A stretch of DNA of 64,000 bases, from contig CAKJVC010000013.1 of NCBI GenBank assembly GCA_918026815.1, forward strand, positions 310,001 to 374,000, given 5' to 3'. Made by a program: the position numbers and the translations under genes. Of the stretch, positions 36,148 to 47,530 are shown piece after piece. Position 1 is the stretch's first letter. The number at the start of each line of letters is the position of its first letter. Below the pieces are notes generated by a model. It had not been told where the DNA came from, made no database searches, and saw only the letters and a list, made by a program, of their open reading frames with translations. The stretch comes from Chalara sp. BL73. Lineage: Eukaryota; Ascomycota; Leotiomycetes; Helotiales.

Positions 36148-37183
36148 TCTCGATAGCACACACAGGACCACAAGATACGGACGATAGCACACCAGGTGCG
36201 CGACGTGAAGGGCAAAAGACGATATGGTAGAGAGGCTGGGCCAAGACTCTGACACTGAAGCGGGGTGTTCTGGCATTTGATGCTACGCTACCATGTCAAA
36301 TGCAGTGCTGATGGTTGGGATTCACCAGGCGATCGCTACAGGGATCTCCACAGCACACAGGGGAAGCTACAGTACCATAACCTTTCATTGTGGGAGGGGC
36401 AAAATGTGGGGCTGGGAGGTTATTCCTAGGCGAACCCGATGATTAACTAGGCATTACCAGGATGCGCGACCATCGTACAGGGTAGCTCGCACCACCATTC
36501 ATTCATTACCTGAAGCGGACCCAAACTTTTCTAGCATCGCTTCACTACAACATCCATTCATCGGATCCCTCATCAGCAATAGAAACCATAGTATATTTAA
36601 CCGGCCCACAATTCCATACTTGAAAATGCGTACTACTGTTATAAAACTTGGAGCACCCAAATAAAATTCTGTTCTAAAGAAGCTCGATACTTGATAATTT
36701 CGGAAAGGCTGCGACAACCGGAAGACCCTACGGTGTATGGTCTCCCGCTGCAGCCGAGAACAAATGCTAGTTTACTCAGACCCAGAAAAATTGGCTACTA
36801 ATCTCCTTCTCTCGTTCCGCACTCACACAAGGCCAACGCGCCCAGATGTGTTGCTATTCGGCTCGAAGCAAGGTAACTTGCCCATTTCGAACCAAGTCTA
36901 AGTCGCTTTTCAAAGGGTGGAGAGTAATCAATTAATTCCATACTGCGGCACGGCATTGCTACACGTGTACCTGCCGAGCATAAATTGATACCTAGCGTAA
37001 GACTTCGTTATTCGCTTAGGGAAGCTTGGCTGGTTAATGGGTTGGAATTGGGAATTGCTGAGAAAACCACCGGACGGATCAGCTATTATCTAGCTTCCAT
37101 TCTTTGAGGTCACTCTAACACTTCCAGCGGCAACCTAACAGACGCACCTATTGTAGAATTAGTACTCCGTCTATTGGATACCG
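36148..37183. other. Intergenic, no gene seen
   Basis: About 1 kb upstream of the valyl-tRNA synthetase, probably containing its promoter. No frame shows family features and no repeats are visible. Confidence 0.4.
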
Positions 37184-39268
37184 TCACCGTTGAGAAAAGT
37201 CGAGGGAGTAAATACTCACCGAGAGCCATGGATCGTCCGGGATCGGGAACGGTATGCTGACCAGTACATTATCACTGGCGTACGTCCAGTCTCGGACGTC
37301 GCAGAAAGGCAGCTTTTGATCATCCGAATCTTTCGTCGACCAGTTCTGGTCCCCGAGGGTGAAGACTATGTCCCAGAAACTGAAAGCTGGGATCTGACGC
37401 TTGATCCCCTGTCCGTTACTTGGGGCTTCGCGTTGTCGAGAGTTTGCTGGCGTTGTGATGCTCCTCTTGTCAAGGACGGCTTCAAGGAATTCAATGCTCA
37501 TGGCATTCGTAAGCTTACTATCTTTAATCGTGATATTCGATCCCCAGGCCGCCGGCCGCCAGGTGTTTGGCAGATTGGGACTTCTACCAATCTCCATCTC
37601 GTTGTCGTCGTACAGTATGACGTCCGCCATGTATCCTTCTATGGAGGCAATTTCGGCCATATACGCTGTACACGTCCCAGTAGCGTAAGGCATGGAGATT
37701 GTTGGCCCGACGGACTGCGTAGTTGTGATGGGAGGTGAGGTGCCTGCTGTTGTGTTCGACACAGGTGGTGGGTTCGCCCCGCACATGCATTTTCCGTCCT
37801 GGCATTTGATAGCCTCTACATATCTGCATATTCCAGTGTAAGCACTTCGTTGGCAATCAGCGTCCATATGGCATGTGGGTACCGGGTTTGCTGTCATCGT
37901 GCTGGATGATGGCCTAGTCGTAGTTATTAGTGGGCCAGTCGGCGCGGCGGTAGGCTGGCTCGTAGGTGGTGTTGTTGTTGTGGCCTCGATGCTAGTCGCG
38001 TTTGCTGTAGAGAGTGGCGGAATTAGTGGACAAGAGTCACCATTCGCTCGTCGTGTTACGGTACCACAACCCCAGCTCCAAGCGATATCAATTAACCACG
38101 TTGAAGCTGGCAGAGCCATATAGTAGTTCCAACGTGTTTCGATGCTCTTCCACTTCTTTTTCAATGGCTCATCATTTAGTTCGCTTTGCCGTGAGTCAAG
38201 ATCTGGCCAGATTTCGCGAATATGTAGGATCATGTCCCGAGCCGATGCCACGACACGAGGCTTTACACCAGTAGATACATCATCTAACAAAGCGTTCTGG
38301 TACGTTTCAAACAGGCGTGTGAAGAACCACCCTCCCTGTTCGTTGAAAGGTTTTATTTTCGGATTCTGTTCTCGGAGGTTAGTATCGAGTTGCTTCCTAA
38401 TTCCTCAAGCATTAGCTAAACGGTTCTGCAAACAAGATATCAGGTAGACTGGACTTGGTGTGGGAGAAACACTCACATGCCCGCGTGGACCCGGTTATTA
38501 GTTATGTCTATGAGCCTTTGGTTATCTGGTAGGTTTGTCATGTAGACACCGAGCCGAATGCGTTCCAGATAGCCCAGCTTTTTTTCCATATGCTCCAGGG
38601 CACGGTCAATGACAGTAGGAGTGGAGACGTCGAGTTTCTTGAGCCTCCTAAGCCCATTAGGTAGATTGACTTTGGTGTCCCATACCAGGTTCTGTGGACT
38701 CATTAGTCGAATTCAAATGGGATTTTAATGGGATGGTTATCAATAAATAGGAGACGCCAACCTTATAACCATTCAGCTCCTGCGTCATTCCCGTGAACTC
38801 CATATTGTCGTTACTTGCGATCGAGTTCCACACGTTCGCGAGGAGGTTTTGGGTTCCAACTCCCTCGGTAGGGGCAAACATGTACTGCTTGAGGTCGGAA
38901 CAAGTGAGCTTACCATTTCCGACGCCGTTGTTCTGGCTGTCACTAGAAGCTTGCGATGGAGAAAGGGAGAGAGTGTAAAAAACCAGATGTTTGAGCAAAA
39001 GTATGGATTTGCCATCTCTTGATTCCCCAAGATGTCTTGTGCTCCCTGGAGTCAATAATTCTGTCTGCCTCCCCACCAGTTACATCATTGCTCCTAGCAA
39101 GTCCATCCTCTCAAGGCCGTAGATCATATGCTGCTGAATTGGAGGATATGAAGTCCTGAAGTCGTGAGGGACGTAGATCTGGGTTGCGGAATTATTGAAA
39201 CCCTGGTTAATCAGCACATAAGAACAGCACCAAAGGCTGCTGTTTTCAGCGTTGATTAACCATGACAT
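37184..39268 (-). pseudogene. C-terminal part of a GH18 chitinase/killer-toxin-like protein, 5' truncated
   Basis: Pieces at about 39268-39083, 39030-38760, 38700-38477 and 38396-37184 match in order the region behind the catalytic domain of large fungal GH18 chitinases. Landmarks are SSLWCCSYVLINQGFNNSAT, MIYGLERMDLLGAM, LTCSDLKQYMFAPTEGVGTQ, VWDTKVNLPNGLRRL, VYMTNLPDNQRLI and EQGGWFFTRLFETYQNALL, then a Thr/Pro-rich linker and a short Cys-rich repeat region. The splices ELNGYK-NLVWD and HAG-MKQLD are clean (GT-AG). The LysM, chitin-binding and GH18 catalytic parts are absent. An in-frame stop lies just before SWLINAENS, and A+T-rich DNA replaces the rest. The first splice is uncertain. Without the enzyme domain it cannot be a chitinase; transcription of the remnant is possible. 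Confidence 0.7.
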
Positions 39269-39714
39269 TGTGTATTAGGGTATTGTTTGCAAAACCAAAA
39301 AAACCAAAAGGAAGAAAAATATATAAACTAATTAATAGCTTAAGTTCTATTTTGGGGATCCTTCATTATTCAGAACAATTAAAAGCTTCGAAAAATTGTT
39401 GTACCTGCCAAACTTTGCTGTATTTAAAAAATATTGACAAAACACCGAGTATTAAATAATAAAATATTAAGCAATTCTAAGGAAAACAAACGTTTTCAAA
39501 AAACTATTTTCGGTTGAAAAGCGTGACAGGTTCCTTTTTGTGAAATGAATGATTGTTCTGGGTAGTATTGTGGGAATAGGCGATAGTAGCTTTAGAACGT
39601 TGATTTCGGCCATTTATAACCCGAATTCTAGCTTGTGATTAGCTAACCCCTGATGAATAAGCGAGTTTGAACATCTGGCGGTTAAAGGGTAAAGGCGCAA
39701 GGAAAGCTTATGTA
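39269..39714. other. A+T-rich sequence at the truncation point
   Basis: This DNA, especially 39280-39500, is rich in A runs and has no gene. It abuts the broken 5' end of the chitinase-like gene and may be decayed mobile DNA. No terminal repeats could be recognised. Confidence 0.45.
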
Positions 39715-41927
39715 TCACCCTAATCTTATGGCTTTGCGGGTAGGCTTCATTCTCATCCACTCCATCTCGTGCATTTGGCCAACAGCCACCCGCTCTGCAT
39801 ACCTGTCCTCTAGTGTCTGGCTGGTTTTCCATTTGATGAGCATTACGTTTACAACGCTCCCTGGGACAATATCATCCAATCCATATTGTCTGTAGTCTTC
39901 TTTGTCGAGCCCTAGATCTCTTAGAAGCCACCGAGATGCTTTGACGCGCTGAGAAAGTGCGATCAAGTGGAACATTTGAGACTTCACGACTTTTGGTGAC
40001 AGCATTCGACTGGACATAGTTACACACCTCGAGCCACGAGAGTCTGACAGCCATGAACGCACAATTTGGCGAGACTCCGACATCTCGTGGTGGATATTCC
40101 CATAAAAATTTATCATCTCTGCGCTGAAAAGCAAGAAACAAGTACCCAACTCCTTTCCCAACTTAAACGGCACAACATGCGTATCCGTTGTAATGTCAGA
40201 GATAGTGACAGTGTCGACATACTTGCGAGTTGATACAGATATACGATCGTCTCGCCTTACGGTGTGTATTCTTTTGGGGGATTCGAAATCGAATTTCTCA
40301 ACCAAAACCTGGAAAGGTGAGTTTTCGGGATCTAAGCCGCATGGTAAAAATCCCAACACGGGATTAGTCCATCCTATCCAAGACCAGCTTGGCGGCTGGA
40401 TAAGAGATGAGTCAAGCGTGTATATGGATGACACACGCCTTTCTGAGGTCAAAATATTTAAGGGATACCATAAAAGCGCCGCGTCTATCACTGCCTCAGG
40501 GAGCCCACAAACGAAGTCACTTCCTGTGATGGCCGTTATGTGGGCCTGGATGCCAGAAAAAGCGAAAAGAATATCGCTTGGATACGAAAGGTTCCGCTTC
40601 GAGTAGTCTCGCACGAGGAACTTGTAGTGGTGGAAGTTGTGTTTCCATGCTAACGCCTCTATAGAACCTTTCAGATTTGTGAGAGGGTTGACAGAATTTG
40701 CTCTTCTTGCGGAAACGGACCCGTTCAACTTGACAATCGGTTCATCTTCCGTTTCACGGTGAATCCCAGCATTGCAGCGGAAATACACCAGGTGATCGGT
40801 GAAGAAGAGACAACGCCGCGAAAGTACTTTTTCTTGTAGTGTCCATCCCCGAGTCTCGTATACCGATCCAGCTATGAGGTCATCTAGTTGTGGTGCCGCT
40901 CTCATAATGGTGACACCTTGGTAACAAATTGTTGCAGGAAAGCGGAACTTCGGAGGTATTCCGAACAGGCCTTGGTCAGCATGAGTTGCCGAGAGGGCAA
41001 TAATTGTGAGACTGGCTTGGCTATAAATAGTATTCATGCGCGCAATCTCGCAATGCTTCAGCTGTGGGTCATCCTGTACCTAGGTAAAATTAGCTCGGAA
41101 TGACAAGGTGGAAACTAAGCGCTCACGATACACAGTGTGTCAACCCACAGGAACCTCTCATCCATAAGTGACACCACGACCATAGCATCCCGGATAACCC
41201 TAGGAATCTGCTCTTGATGCTCTGCGAGCGCACCCGGCCGCATCAAAGTAGAGAAATTCTCCATTGTAGTTCTAAGCATTTGCCTACCGCCCCATACATA
41301 GCTAAGAGCTATATAGCGGCATTCCACATCCGGCTGAACCGATACTAGGCACATCTTCTGCACGTCAACTAGAAGAGTTCTTACACGGCTCTGATTGCCT
41401 GGTAGGCTCGTTGGCTTACTGCAAGTAGATATGTGTTGCTGTTCGCATGTTTTAAGCAGATGTTTAAGAACGCGACCGGAGACTATTTTTCCTCCGCCTT
41501 CATTTACCGCGAGAGAAGAGTTGGGCGCCGGGAAGGTAACGAGGTCGCCCAGTAGCATTGAATTTGACGTTCGTGCTTCAGCGTAAACTTCAAGGCCCAT
41601 GTCCCACGGCTTGATTACGATAGATCTCAGTCGAAAGGTCGTCTTTCCTTGAGATTCGATCAACCCGATAATCAGGGAGCAGATCAAGCAAACACCGGCC
41701 CGTTGTTTGAGGTCTTCAAAATCCCCAAGATGCAAATCGGGCGGCACACTGCCAAGGTTTTCTCGATAATACGTCAAATCTAATGTTGAGCAAGAAGGAC
41801 AAACTCGTGATTCGGATGTTGGATCCGTATTGGAGCCTATCTCCATAGGCGATTTAGAGAACAACTGGCGAAACAGAGGCAATTGTTCTGCCCAGCCAGG
41901 GCGCCTTAGATAACGCCGGCTCGGCAT
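39715..41927 (-). CDS. HET-domain protein
   Basis: Two exons, 41927-41127 and 41079-39715, join over a 47-bp intron to 721 aa. An N-terminal segment with two cysteine pairs (CPSC, CLIC) precedes the HET domain (PF06985). Its motifs are YIALSYVWGG, RFLWVDTLCIVQDDPQL split by the intron, MNTIYSQASLTIIALSA and YETRGWTLQEKVLSRRCLFF. This is the common HET architecture of 600-750 aa proteins, cytoplasmic effectors of vegetative incompatibility-like cell death. The C-terminal half contains the usual PSWSWIGW segment and is otherwise unrecognised. I chose the ATG at 41927, the first one in frame. The gene looks intact. It lies next to the truncated chitinase-like gene. Confidence 0.88.
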
Positions 41928-43195
41928 CTTTGATCGCCCAATATACAAATATTGTTAAAACAAATATGAACGACCCAAAAAGGAATGTGAGCTGTATAGT
42001 TTCTGCCTGGGCCTTACAACAAGCGTAGGGCTTCCAGAGAGCAGTGTAGACGCTATGACGCTCCTCCGCGGACGGCGGCTAGATAGTGTGGATAGCTTTT
42101 AGGATTATACTTGTAGCTGCCGTATGATTATAACACAAAACTCTGGGACAGGCTTAACGATATCCACTTGGCAGCGAGTGGTTGGCGCGCTAAGGCAACT
42201 GTTGTCATGTGCCATTGTTTGACAGCAAAAACCCCGCTTAACCTAATTAGGCAAAAGCACGGACATTTTCGCGTGCCCTCAAGGTATTTGGCGCTTTTTG
42301 CTTTGTGTTGTTAACAGCTGTACAAAATGATTAATTACGTACGGACAACTGTATTCAATGGTTACAATCCTTACTCTATATTATACAAGCACCTTAGAAC
42401 TTCCACCCAGCCGCTATTATGTTTTGTAATATGGTTATAGGCACGGCCCGGGCAAGTTTGTAGATACCCTGGCCGAGATCGACCACGGAGGTAGCTTCTC
42501 AAGCGTCTGGTGTAGATTTAGGCTCCTAGCCTCATGGAAACATTGGAACTCAACTTGAGAATGGGTTCATGGTAACTGCTTCCCTTAAAATTTCACGGAA
42601 ATTAATCAATTTTACAAACTTCCTCGATTGAAAATTCATGTCAACCCCCAAAAAAATAGGCAGCGCGAAAAGCATAGTTACAAACCTCTACCTAATAATA
42701 CTTTCATTCGGATACTATCCCTTGAACTTAGTGAAAACATTGATTCCGGTAGAGGCCATCTCGAGCTAGAAGTATGACAGGTTTTCGAAACTATTGAAGC
42801 CTGGGTGATGCTGTAGTCATGGCTCGTTTAGATAGGAGTACTGCCCTGCGGCAGGTATCGGTAGTCTTATGCATTTCTGATTTTGCATGTAAATTCGTAC
42901 TCAAATTGATTTCATGTACAATAAACTACACTTTGTAAAGGAAGCAGAATCTCTTTAGGTCTCACTACCCATAATTGCTATATTGGCACTCACTGTGTAT
43001 TCTAACAATGATACGTCGAAAATGTAAAATATCTTACTGTAGTGTAGGGAAATGATGAGTGTCTGTAGTGTAGTGGGTGGTAGTCAGTTCGAAGCGTGGA
43101 CTTGGGTGTAAAAAGAAACGTAACAAGTGATTCATTCTATCAATTTAACCTATGTAGGTTCTTATGAAATAACTTGTAGTTTGCTTACAACCTAT
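41928..43195. other. Gene-poor stretch, no gene supported
   Basis: No open frame of 60 codons or more with a recognisable domain is present. No repeat, RNA gene or element end is obvious by eye, apart from short A/T runs. Confidence 0.4.
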
Positions 43196-43199
43196 CCAA

Positions 43200-43790
43200 G
43201 CTTCTCGATTATTGAGCCATTTCAAAACCTCATCTGCTCTTATCTGTTGGGAAAACTGGATACCAGTGTTTGATTATCTTGCCGTTTGATTCTGCAAGCG
43301 TGCTTCTCTTTACTAATTTGGTCCTTTTCTAATCTAAAGTTGGTAGGCTCAAAGACTGCACAAAACTCAATTCGTCACCGCTAATCAAGTCGTAAGGCAA
43401 ACGCAGGCGCTCCTTGACTTCCTGGTGATATTCAGTACTCTGTGTTGAAAGGCCATAGAGAGAATGAACACCATGTGCCTTGAGTTCTGACTGTAGATTA
43501 CGGAAGGGGCATACCTGCGGGGTACATCCACAGGCCCTAGGAATTACGTTCCATTCCGCTGGGATATCTTTAGATAGTGCTGCGGTACGTGGGTAGCAAA
43601 AGATGATCGTGAGAGAGGTTGGGTTTTTGACGAGATTGATGGGCCTCCGCTAGTAGTTGGCCAGTCCAACGTGGGGAAAGCAGAGCCTGTGGGGTGGTCG
43701 CAAGTGCCATCATCAACGGGACGGGGATATCATCTGGAACTATTGTGTCTATAAGGGCTCACCAGAACTGGAGTAAGAAAGCCAGTGACT
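43200..43790 (-). pseudogene. Peroxiredoxin (AhpC/TSA-like redoxin) pseudogene
   Basis: No long ATG-started frame exists here, but the minus strand reads as a peroxiredoxin in pieces. The N-terminal part gives DDGTCDHPTGSAFPTLDW, then a frame change near 43660-43690. LTIIFCYPRTAALSKDIP and WNVIPRACGCTPQVCPFR follow, then HGVHSLYGLSTQSTEYHQEV, ERLRLPYDLISGDELSF, and after another change NGKIIKHWYPVFPTDKS. The order and spacing match fungal thiol-peroxidase-like proteins of about 190-220 aa, with the CTPQVC cysteines corresponding to the redox region. At least three frame changes and stops make it non-functional. The family call rests on motif recognition. Confidence 0.75.
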
Positions 43791-44010
43791 TTAGGACTGA
43801 AAATTATGATGTAGATTTAGAGAGCCATACGAGACATTTCTGGGAAGAGTAAGGCAGAAAGTTCCGGTGCAGGCAAGATTGCCACTCGTAAGCTCACGTT
43901 TGGCCTCACTGTGTCAGTTCGGTGGTGTATCGGCGTTGGCGTCAAATTTTGCCTTCTCTCCCTTGCGAATATAATATGTATACCAAGGGTACAAAAGAAA
44001 TTAAGGACTA

Positions 44011-44184
44011 CAGTCTGACCTAGATATTTCGGGACTCCTTTTATCAGAAACCCCCATATATCAGAATAAACCTCTGGATCCGCCAGGCCTCAAGTGGCTG
44101 TAACGGGCCTCTTTACATTGGAAACCCCCATATATCGGAATATAGGCATGGAACTGAGGGTTCCGAAATATCCAGGTCGGACTG
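44011..44184. mobile_element. 174-bp MITE with TA target duplication
   Basis: The left end reads CAGTCTGACCTAGATATTTC and the right end, in reverse complement, CAGTCCGACCTGGATATTTC, so the terminal inverted repeats differ by two transitions. Both ends are flanked by TA. A further 18-bp motif (CCCCCATATATC...) occurs as a direct repeat at about 44051 and 44126. The centre is non-coding. Size, TIR start (CAGT) and TA duplication fit a non-autonomous Tc1/mariner-superfamily element. Confidence 0.85.
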
Positions 44185-44186
44185 TA

Positions 44187-45216
44187 GTAAGTCATGGAGG
44201 CCATTATTTCCAAACCCACCTCGCGCAGCTAGATTGTCACGGGGCCACATCCCCGTCATTCTCTCTCGCTCTCTCTCAATTCAGTCCATTACAATACAAC
44301 CAAACCAAACTATATTATATGATCTCCTTCCCTGCATAGCGACCCTCGCTAATTAATCGGATAAAGGATGAAAGTCAAAAATAAATGTGAAAAAGTATAC
44401 TCGAAAAAGTAGAAAATAACTTTTCATCACGGCACAGGATTTGAACCGTATAGAGTTGGCCAGCCACTAACCACAGAGGTGGTTGGTACATCTGTCTGGA
44501 GTCACTGACAACATAAATTTCAAATTGCTGAGGGGCTGGAGCAGTCATGGGAAGAGTGGGGTGTAGGGAGGAGCTTGCTGCGAGTTATTATCCCACTCAA
44601 ACAGGTGTTCCATCCTTTTGCTTCGACGAAATGGAACTATAGAAAGCAAGTTCGTGAGTGGCCGGAGGTATATGCAGCTTCCTTGCAGTGCCCGTATACA
44701 GGATTCAGGTCTCGACCTACTAGTAAAGCCCAAGTCTTACTGTGTCAATAAAGGCTCGTGAAGTTAGGGATCTTACACTTTTGGGGGAAATGATAGGCGC
44801 GTAAAGTCAACGCGGATAGATCGCGATGACCAAAGTAGTTTCCTGAAGTGAAAGTGGTGGGGAAGCTAGCCATGCCTCCGATAGCGCCTTATACAAACAT
44901 CGCTTAAATATATATCCTTTCTATGCCAAGCAGACTAGGATTACGGAGCACGGACTAAAGATGTCTCGAACCCACTAACGATATGAGGTTAGGCGATATG
45001 ATGACGCTGCACTGGCTGCGGAGGGGCATATAAGCCGGATAGATAGTAGGTGGGGCAAAACAGACCCATCCTTTAAGTATTTATCAAGTCTGCATGGTCG
45101 TTCATCGGCCAAGAGAAAAGCTAAATAACACATCTGCATTGCCATATTTGTGATCGCGCAAAAGATCCTAATAACAACAATCCTTTGAAAGTAGTTCTCC
45201 CCATTTACATAATACT
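44187..45216. other. Intergenic, no gene seen
   Basis: Minus strand 44435-44495 has a GGTTCAAATCC box resembling a tRNA B box, but no acceptor stem pairs, so no tRNA is called. A TATATA element lies near 44910 and the final 100 bases are the O-methyltransferase leader. Confidence 0.4.
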
Positions 45217-46079
45217 ATGCCGTTCTCTTCTCCCATCCGTGCCGCCCGGCATGTCTTGGAGCTCCTCGACCAGCTTCACCGCCTGTCCCTTGAACAGGAA
45301 GCAGCTATGAACCCCAAAGGCAAGTTCACCTCTACGGATCATATAGGCGATGAAGAGGATAAGCAGCCAGCCTTTGCGCGTGCCGACTTCGATGATATAA
45401 TGCGCGACAAATTCATTGCACTAGACAAGGACAAGTGCCACTTCGTATACCAGCTTATCGGCGCAATGGGTGCTACAAACGTCGTCGAGGCTGGGACTAG
45501 CTATGGTGTGAGTACTATATATCTAGCTCTAGCGGTGGCACAAAACAATGCCTTGTTAAAGAAACAAGGCAAGGTGTTTGCTACGGAGAAGGAACCTGAG
45601 AAAGCGGCGAAAGCAAAGGCATATTGGAAAGAGTGTGGAGAAGAGGTAGAGAAAGTCATTGAATTCCGGGTGGGGGACCTGCTGGACACACTCAAGTCTG
45701 GTTTGCCACAAATTGATCTTCTACTACTTGACAGTGAGTTTTTCTTCCTTGCCTTTGGTATGACAGCCCTTCGCACAGGCTTTCACCTTAGCGGAGTTCA
45801 CTTTCTTGATGTATTCGGATACAATTTGCGCTAAATCATCCTCTTCCTGGGATATACTAATGAATGTATGAATTAGTTTGGACTCCTCTGGCTTTGCCTA
45901 CCCTGAGGATTGCCCAGGAGAGACTGCGACCCGGTGCAGTTGTGCTAGTAGACAATACTATCTCTGGTGCGACGGGCTACAGGGACTTACTGGAATATCT
46001 CAATGCTCCTGACAGTGGGTTTCAGAACATGACTGTGCCTTTTACCAATGGCTTTGAGATGTGCGTCTACATTCCCTAA
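45217..46079 (+). CDS. Class I-like SAM-dependent O-methyltransferase
   Basis: Two exons, 45217-45733 and 45877-46079, join to 239 aa, the usual size for the methyltransf_3 (caffeoyl-CoA/catechol O-methyltransferase) group. The SAM-binding motif I reads VVEAGTSYGVSTIYLALA at about residues 89-106. Then come KVFATEKEPEKAAKAKAYW, FRVGDLLDTL, IDLLLLD, LRPGAVVLVDN and a C-terminal VPFTNGFEMCVYIP. The 143-bp intron (45734-45876) has a TACTAAT branch point and its removal gives LLLLDIWTPLAL. It would transfer a methyl group to a hydroxyl or carboxyl of a small molecule; the substrate is not known. No neighbouring synthase suggests a cluster. The gene looks intact. Confidence 0.85.
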
Positions 46080-47315
46080 AAGTGGATAGTTTAATGGCAC
46101 TAGTTAGATTATATATGTGGTTGCAAATTCTATCACGGCGACCACTTTTCTATTCCAATTTCTTAGCATTTAACGTTTCTCTCTGTCAGCGGCCAGGCTT
46201 TAATGGCCATATCGAGAGATAATAAGCGTGCTTATAACGAGCAACTACACACATATTAATTCATATTTAGACCTTTTCTTGATGCTGTGCGATAGGCTTT
46301 CCCAACTTCAGGCGAGAGCGCCGTCGTCTGCCAGTAGGTTGAGTAGTCCATTTCTACAAAAGTTAAGACAAGCCATCATGGGCCATTGCAATAATTAATG
46401 GCATTGCTTGCGCTTCAGAAGCTAGCAGGAGGCTCTCTATGCCCAGAAATGCGAATTAGGCTTAAATAATTGTGGCTCTAGAAGTAATGATAAAAGTTTA
46501 TCTGTGTATAACACGACCGCCAAAGGTGCATCGGCCAGGCATTAGAATAACTTCTCAGCTTAACTCTAGCCCTTGCAGTTTGGTGCGTCAAGAGCACGGA
46601 GACCAGAATGCACCCCAGCGTTGTAGTTCAACGTGGGACAGGGTTGGTTGAGGGTTGAACTGTCAGATTTATCAGCATGTGAACCATAAGCGGCTAGCAG
46701 TTTTATATCATATTGATTATCGATTCCCTGTTTTTTTATCTTGCTAGAAATATGATGCATGACGCTTACTCCACAATTATTTAGAGCTGGTGCAAGATTT
46801 AGCTTAGCTTTCCTCTGAGTCATGTGCGAGCCAGCATATAGCCTATGTGGAGATTTCCAGATGCTCCGAGAAGGCGTCATAGTAGATTGTAAAATGTCAA
46901 GAAAGGGCGCCGAATTGGAACTTCTCTACGACCATCTATGTATAGTTATCCTTGTTAGGAGGCGCAAAAGCGGCCTCAGAACTATATTTTCAAAGCCTCC
47001 CAGAGAATGACTCATTCATACCGACATGGCTTGGCATGAATAGTCGGCCAATTGGCCATTTCATTAGTGCACGTTTACATCTGATGTAATTTCGCCCAAG
47101 CTTAGCAGTTGGATGAGTACGCATAAAGCTCGTTCTTCAGCAAAAGCGCTAATATTTTGGCCCTGTAAATGCATTGTACGTTTTGGCTGTGTAAAACACA
47201 AGGTCGGTAATGGTTTTCTCGGGGATAATATGGACTTTTCTAAGGGTTAATCAAACCAGAGACACATAGTAAGACCTGCAAGACTTTACTACATGCGTTC
47301 GGATGTGATCTCTTC
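46080..47315. other. Gene-poor, one small unrecognised ORF
   Basis: Minus strand 46880-46566 has an ATG-started 104-codon frame whose end (PTLNYNAGVHSGLRALDAP, then NCKG) looks protein-like, but there is no signal peptide or known domain. I do not call it a gene. Confidence 0.3.
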
Positions 47316-47530
47316 TTACTCAAATGCGGCAACAATATTGTCCGCTGCCTTGGCAATAGGAAAAACATCTCCAGTAACAACGCCATGATAATTGGCTGAT
47401 GCTTTCGGGCCCTTGAAGCCTGGGACGAGATCAAAAAGAAGATGAACTTCGGTTTTTGCATTGCCTAAGCCATCTTTGGAGAGCGCCTGAGGTAATGCAG
47501 TGATGGAATTCTGAATGTCTGGGTGTGTGG
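47316..47530 (-). pseudogene. Unrecognised minus-strand 3' exon or gene remnant
   Basis: About 70 codons are open to a TAA at 47316, reading LPQALSKDGLGNAKTEVHLL, then FDLVPGFKGPKAS and NYHGVVTGDVFPIAKAADNI. A splice-acceptor-like CACCCAG lies just upstream. Composition looks like a real protein C-terminus, but I cannot name the family. Upstream on the minus strand a YGTVVKS frame ends in a stop, so any gene is either multi-exon or dead. Confidence 0.3.

Noticed and set aside
37875..38123. Plus-strand hydrophobic Val/Gly-rich ORF opposite the chitinase-like gene
   Set aside because: It is the reverse complement of the Thr/Pro-rich linker of that gene and so a shadow.
44435..44495. GGTTCAAATCC on the minus strand, looking like a tRNA B box with a TGGTTAGTGG A-box-like motif
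   Set aside because: The A-B distance is too short and no acceptor or anticodon stem pairs. Not a tRNA; at most a chance match or SINE scrap.
46566..46880. 104-codon minus ORF ending in NCKG as a secreted effector
   Set aside because: No signal peptide and only one short stretch looks protein-like.
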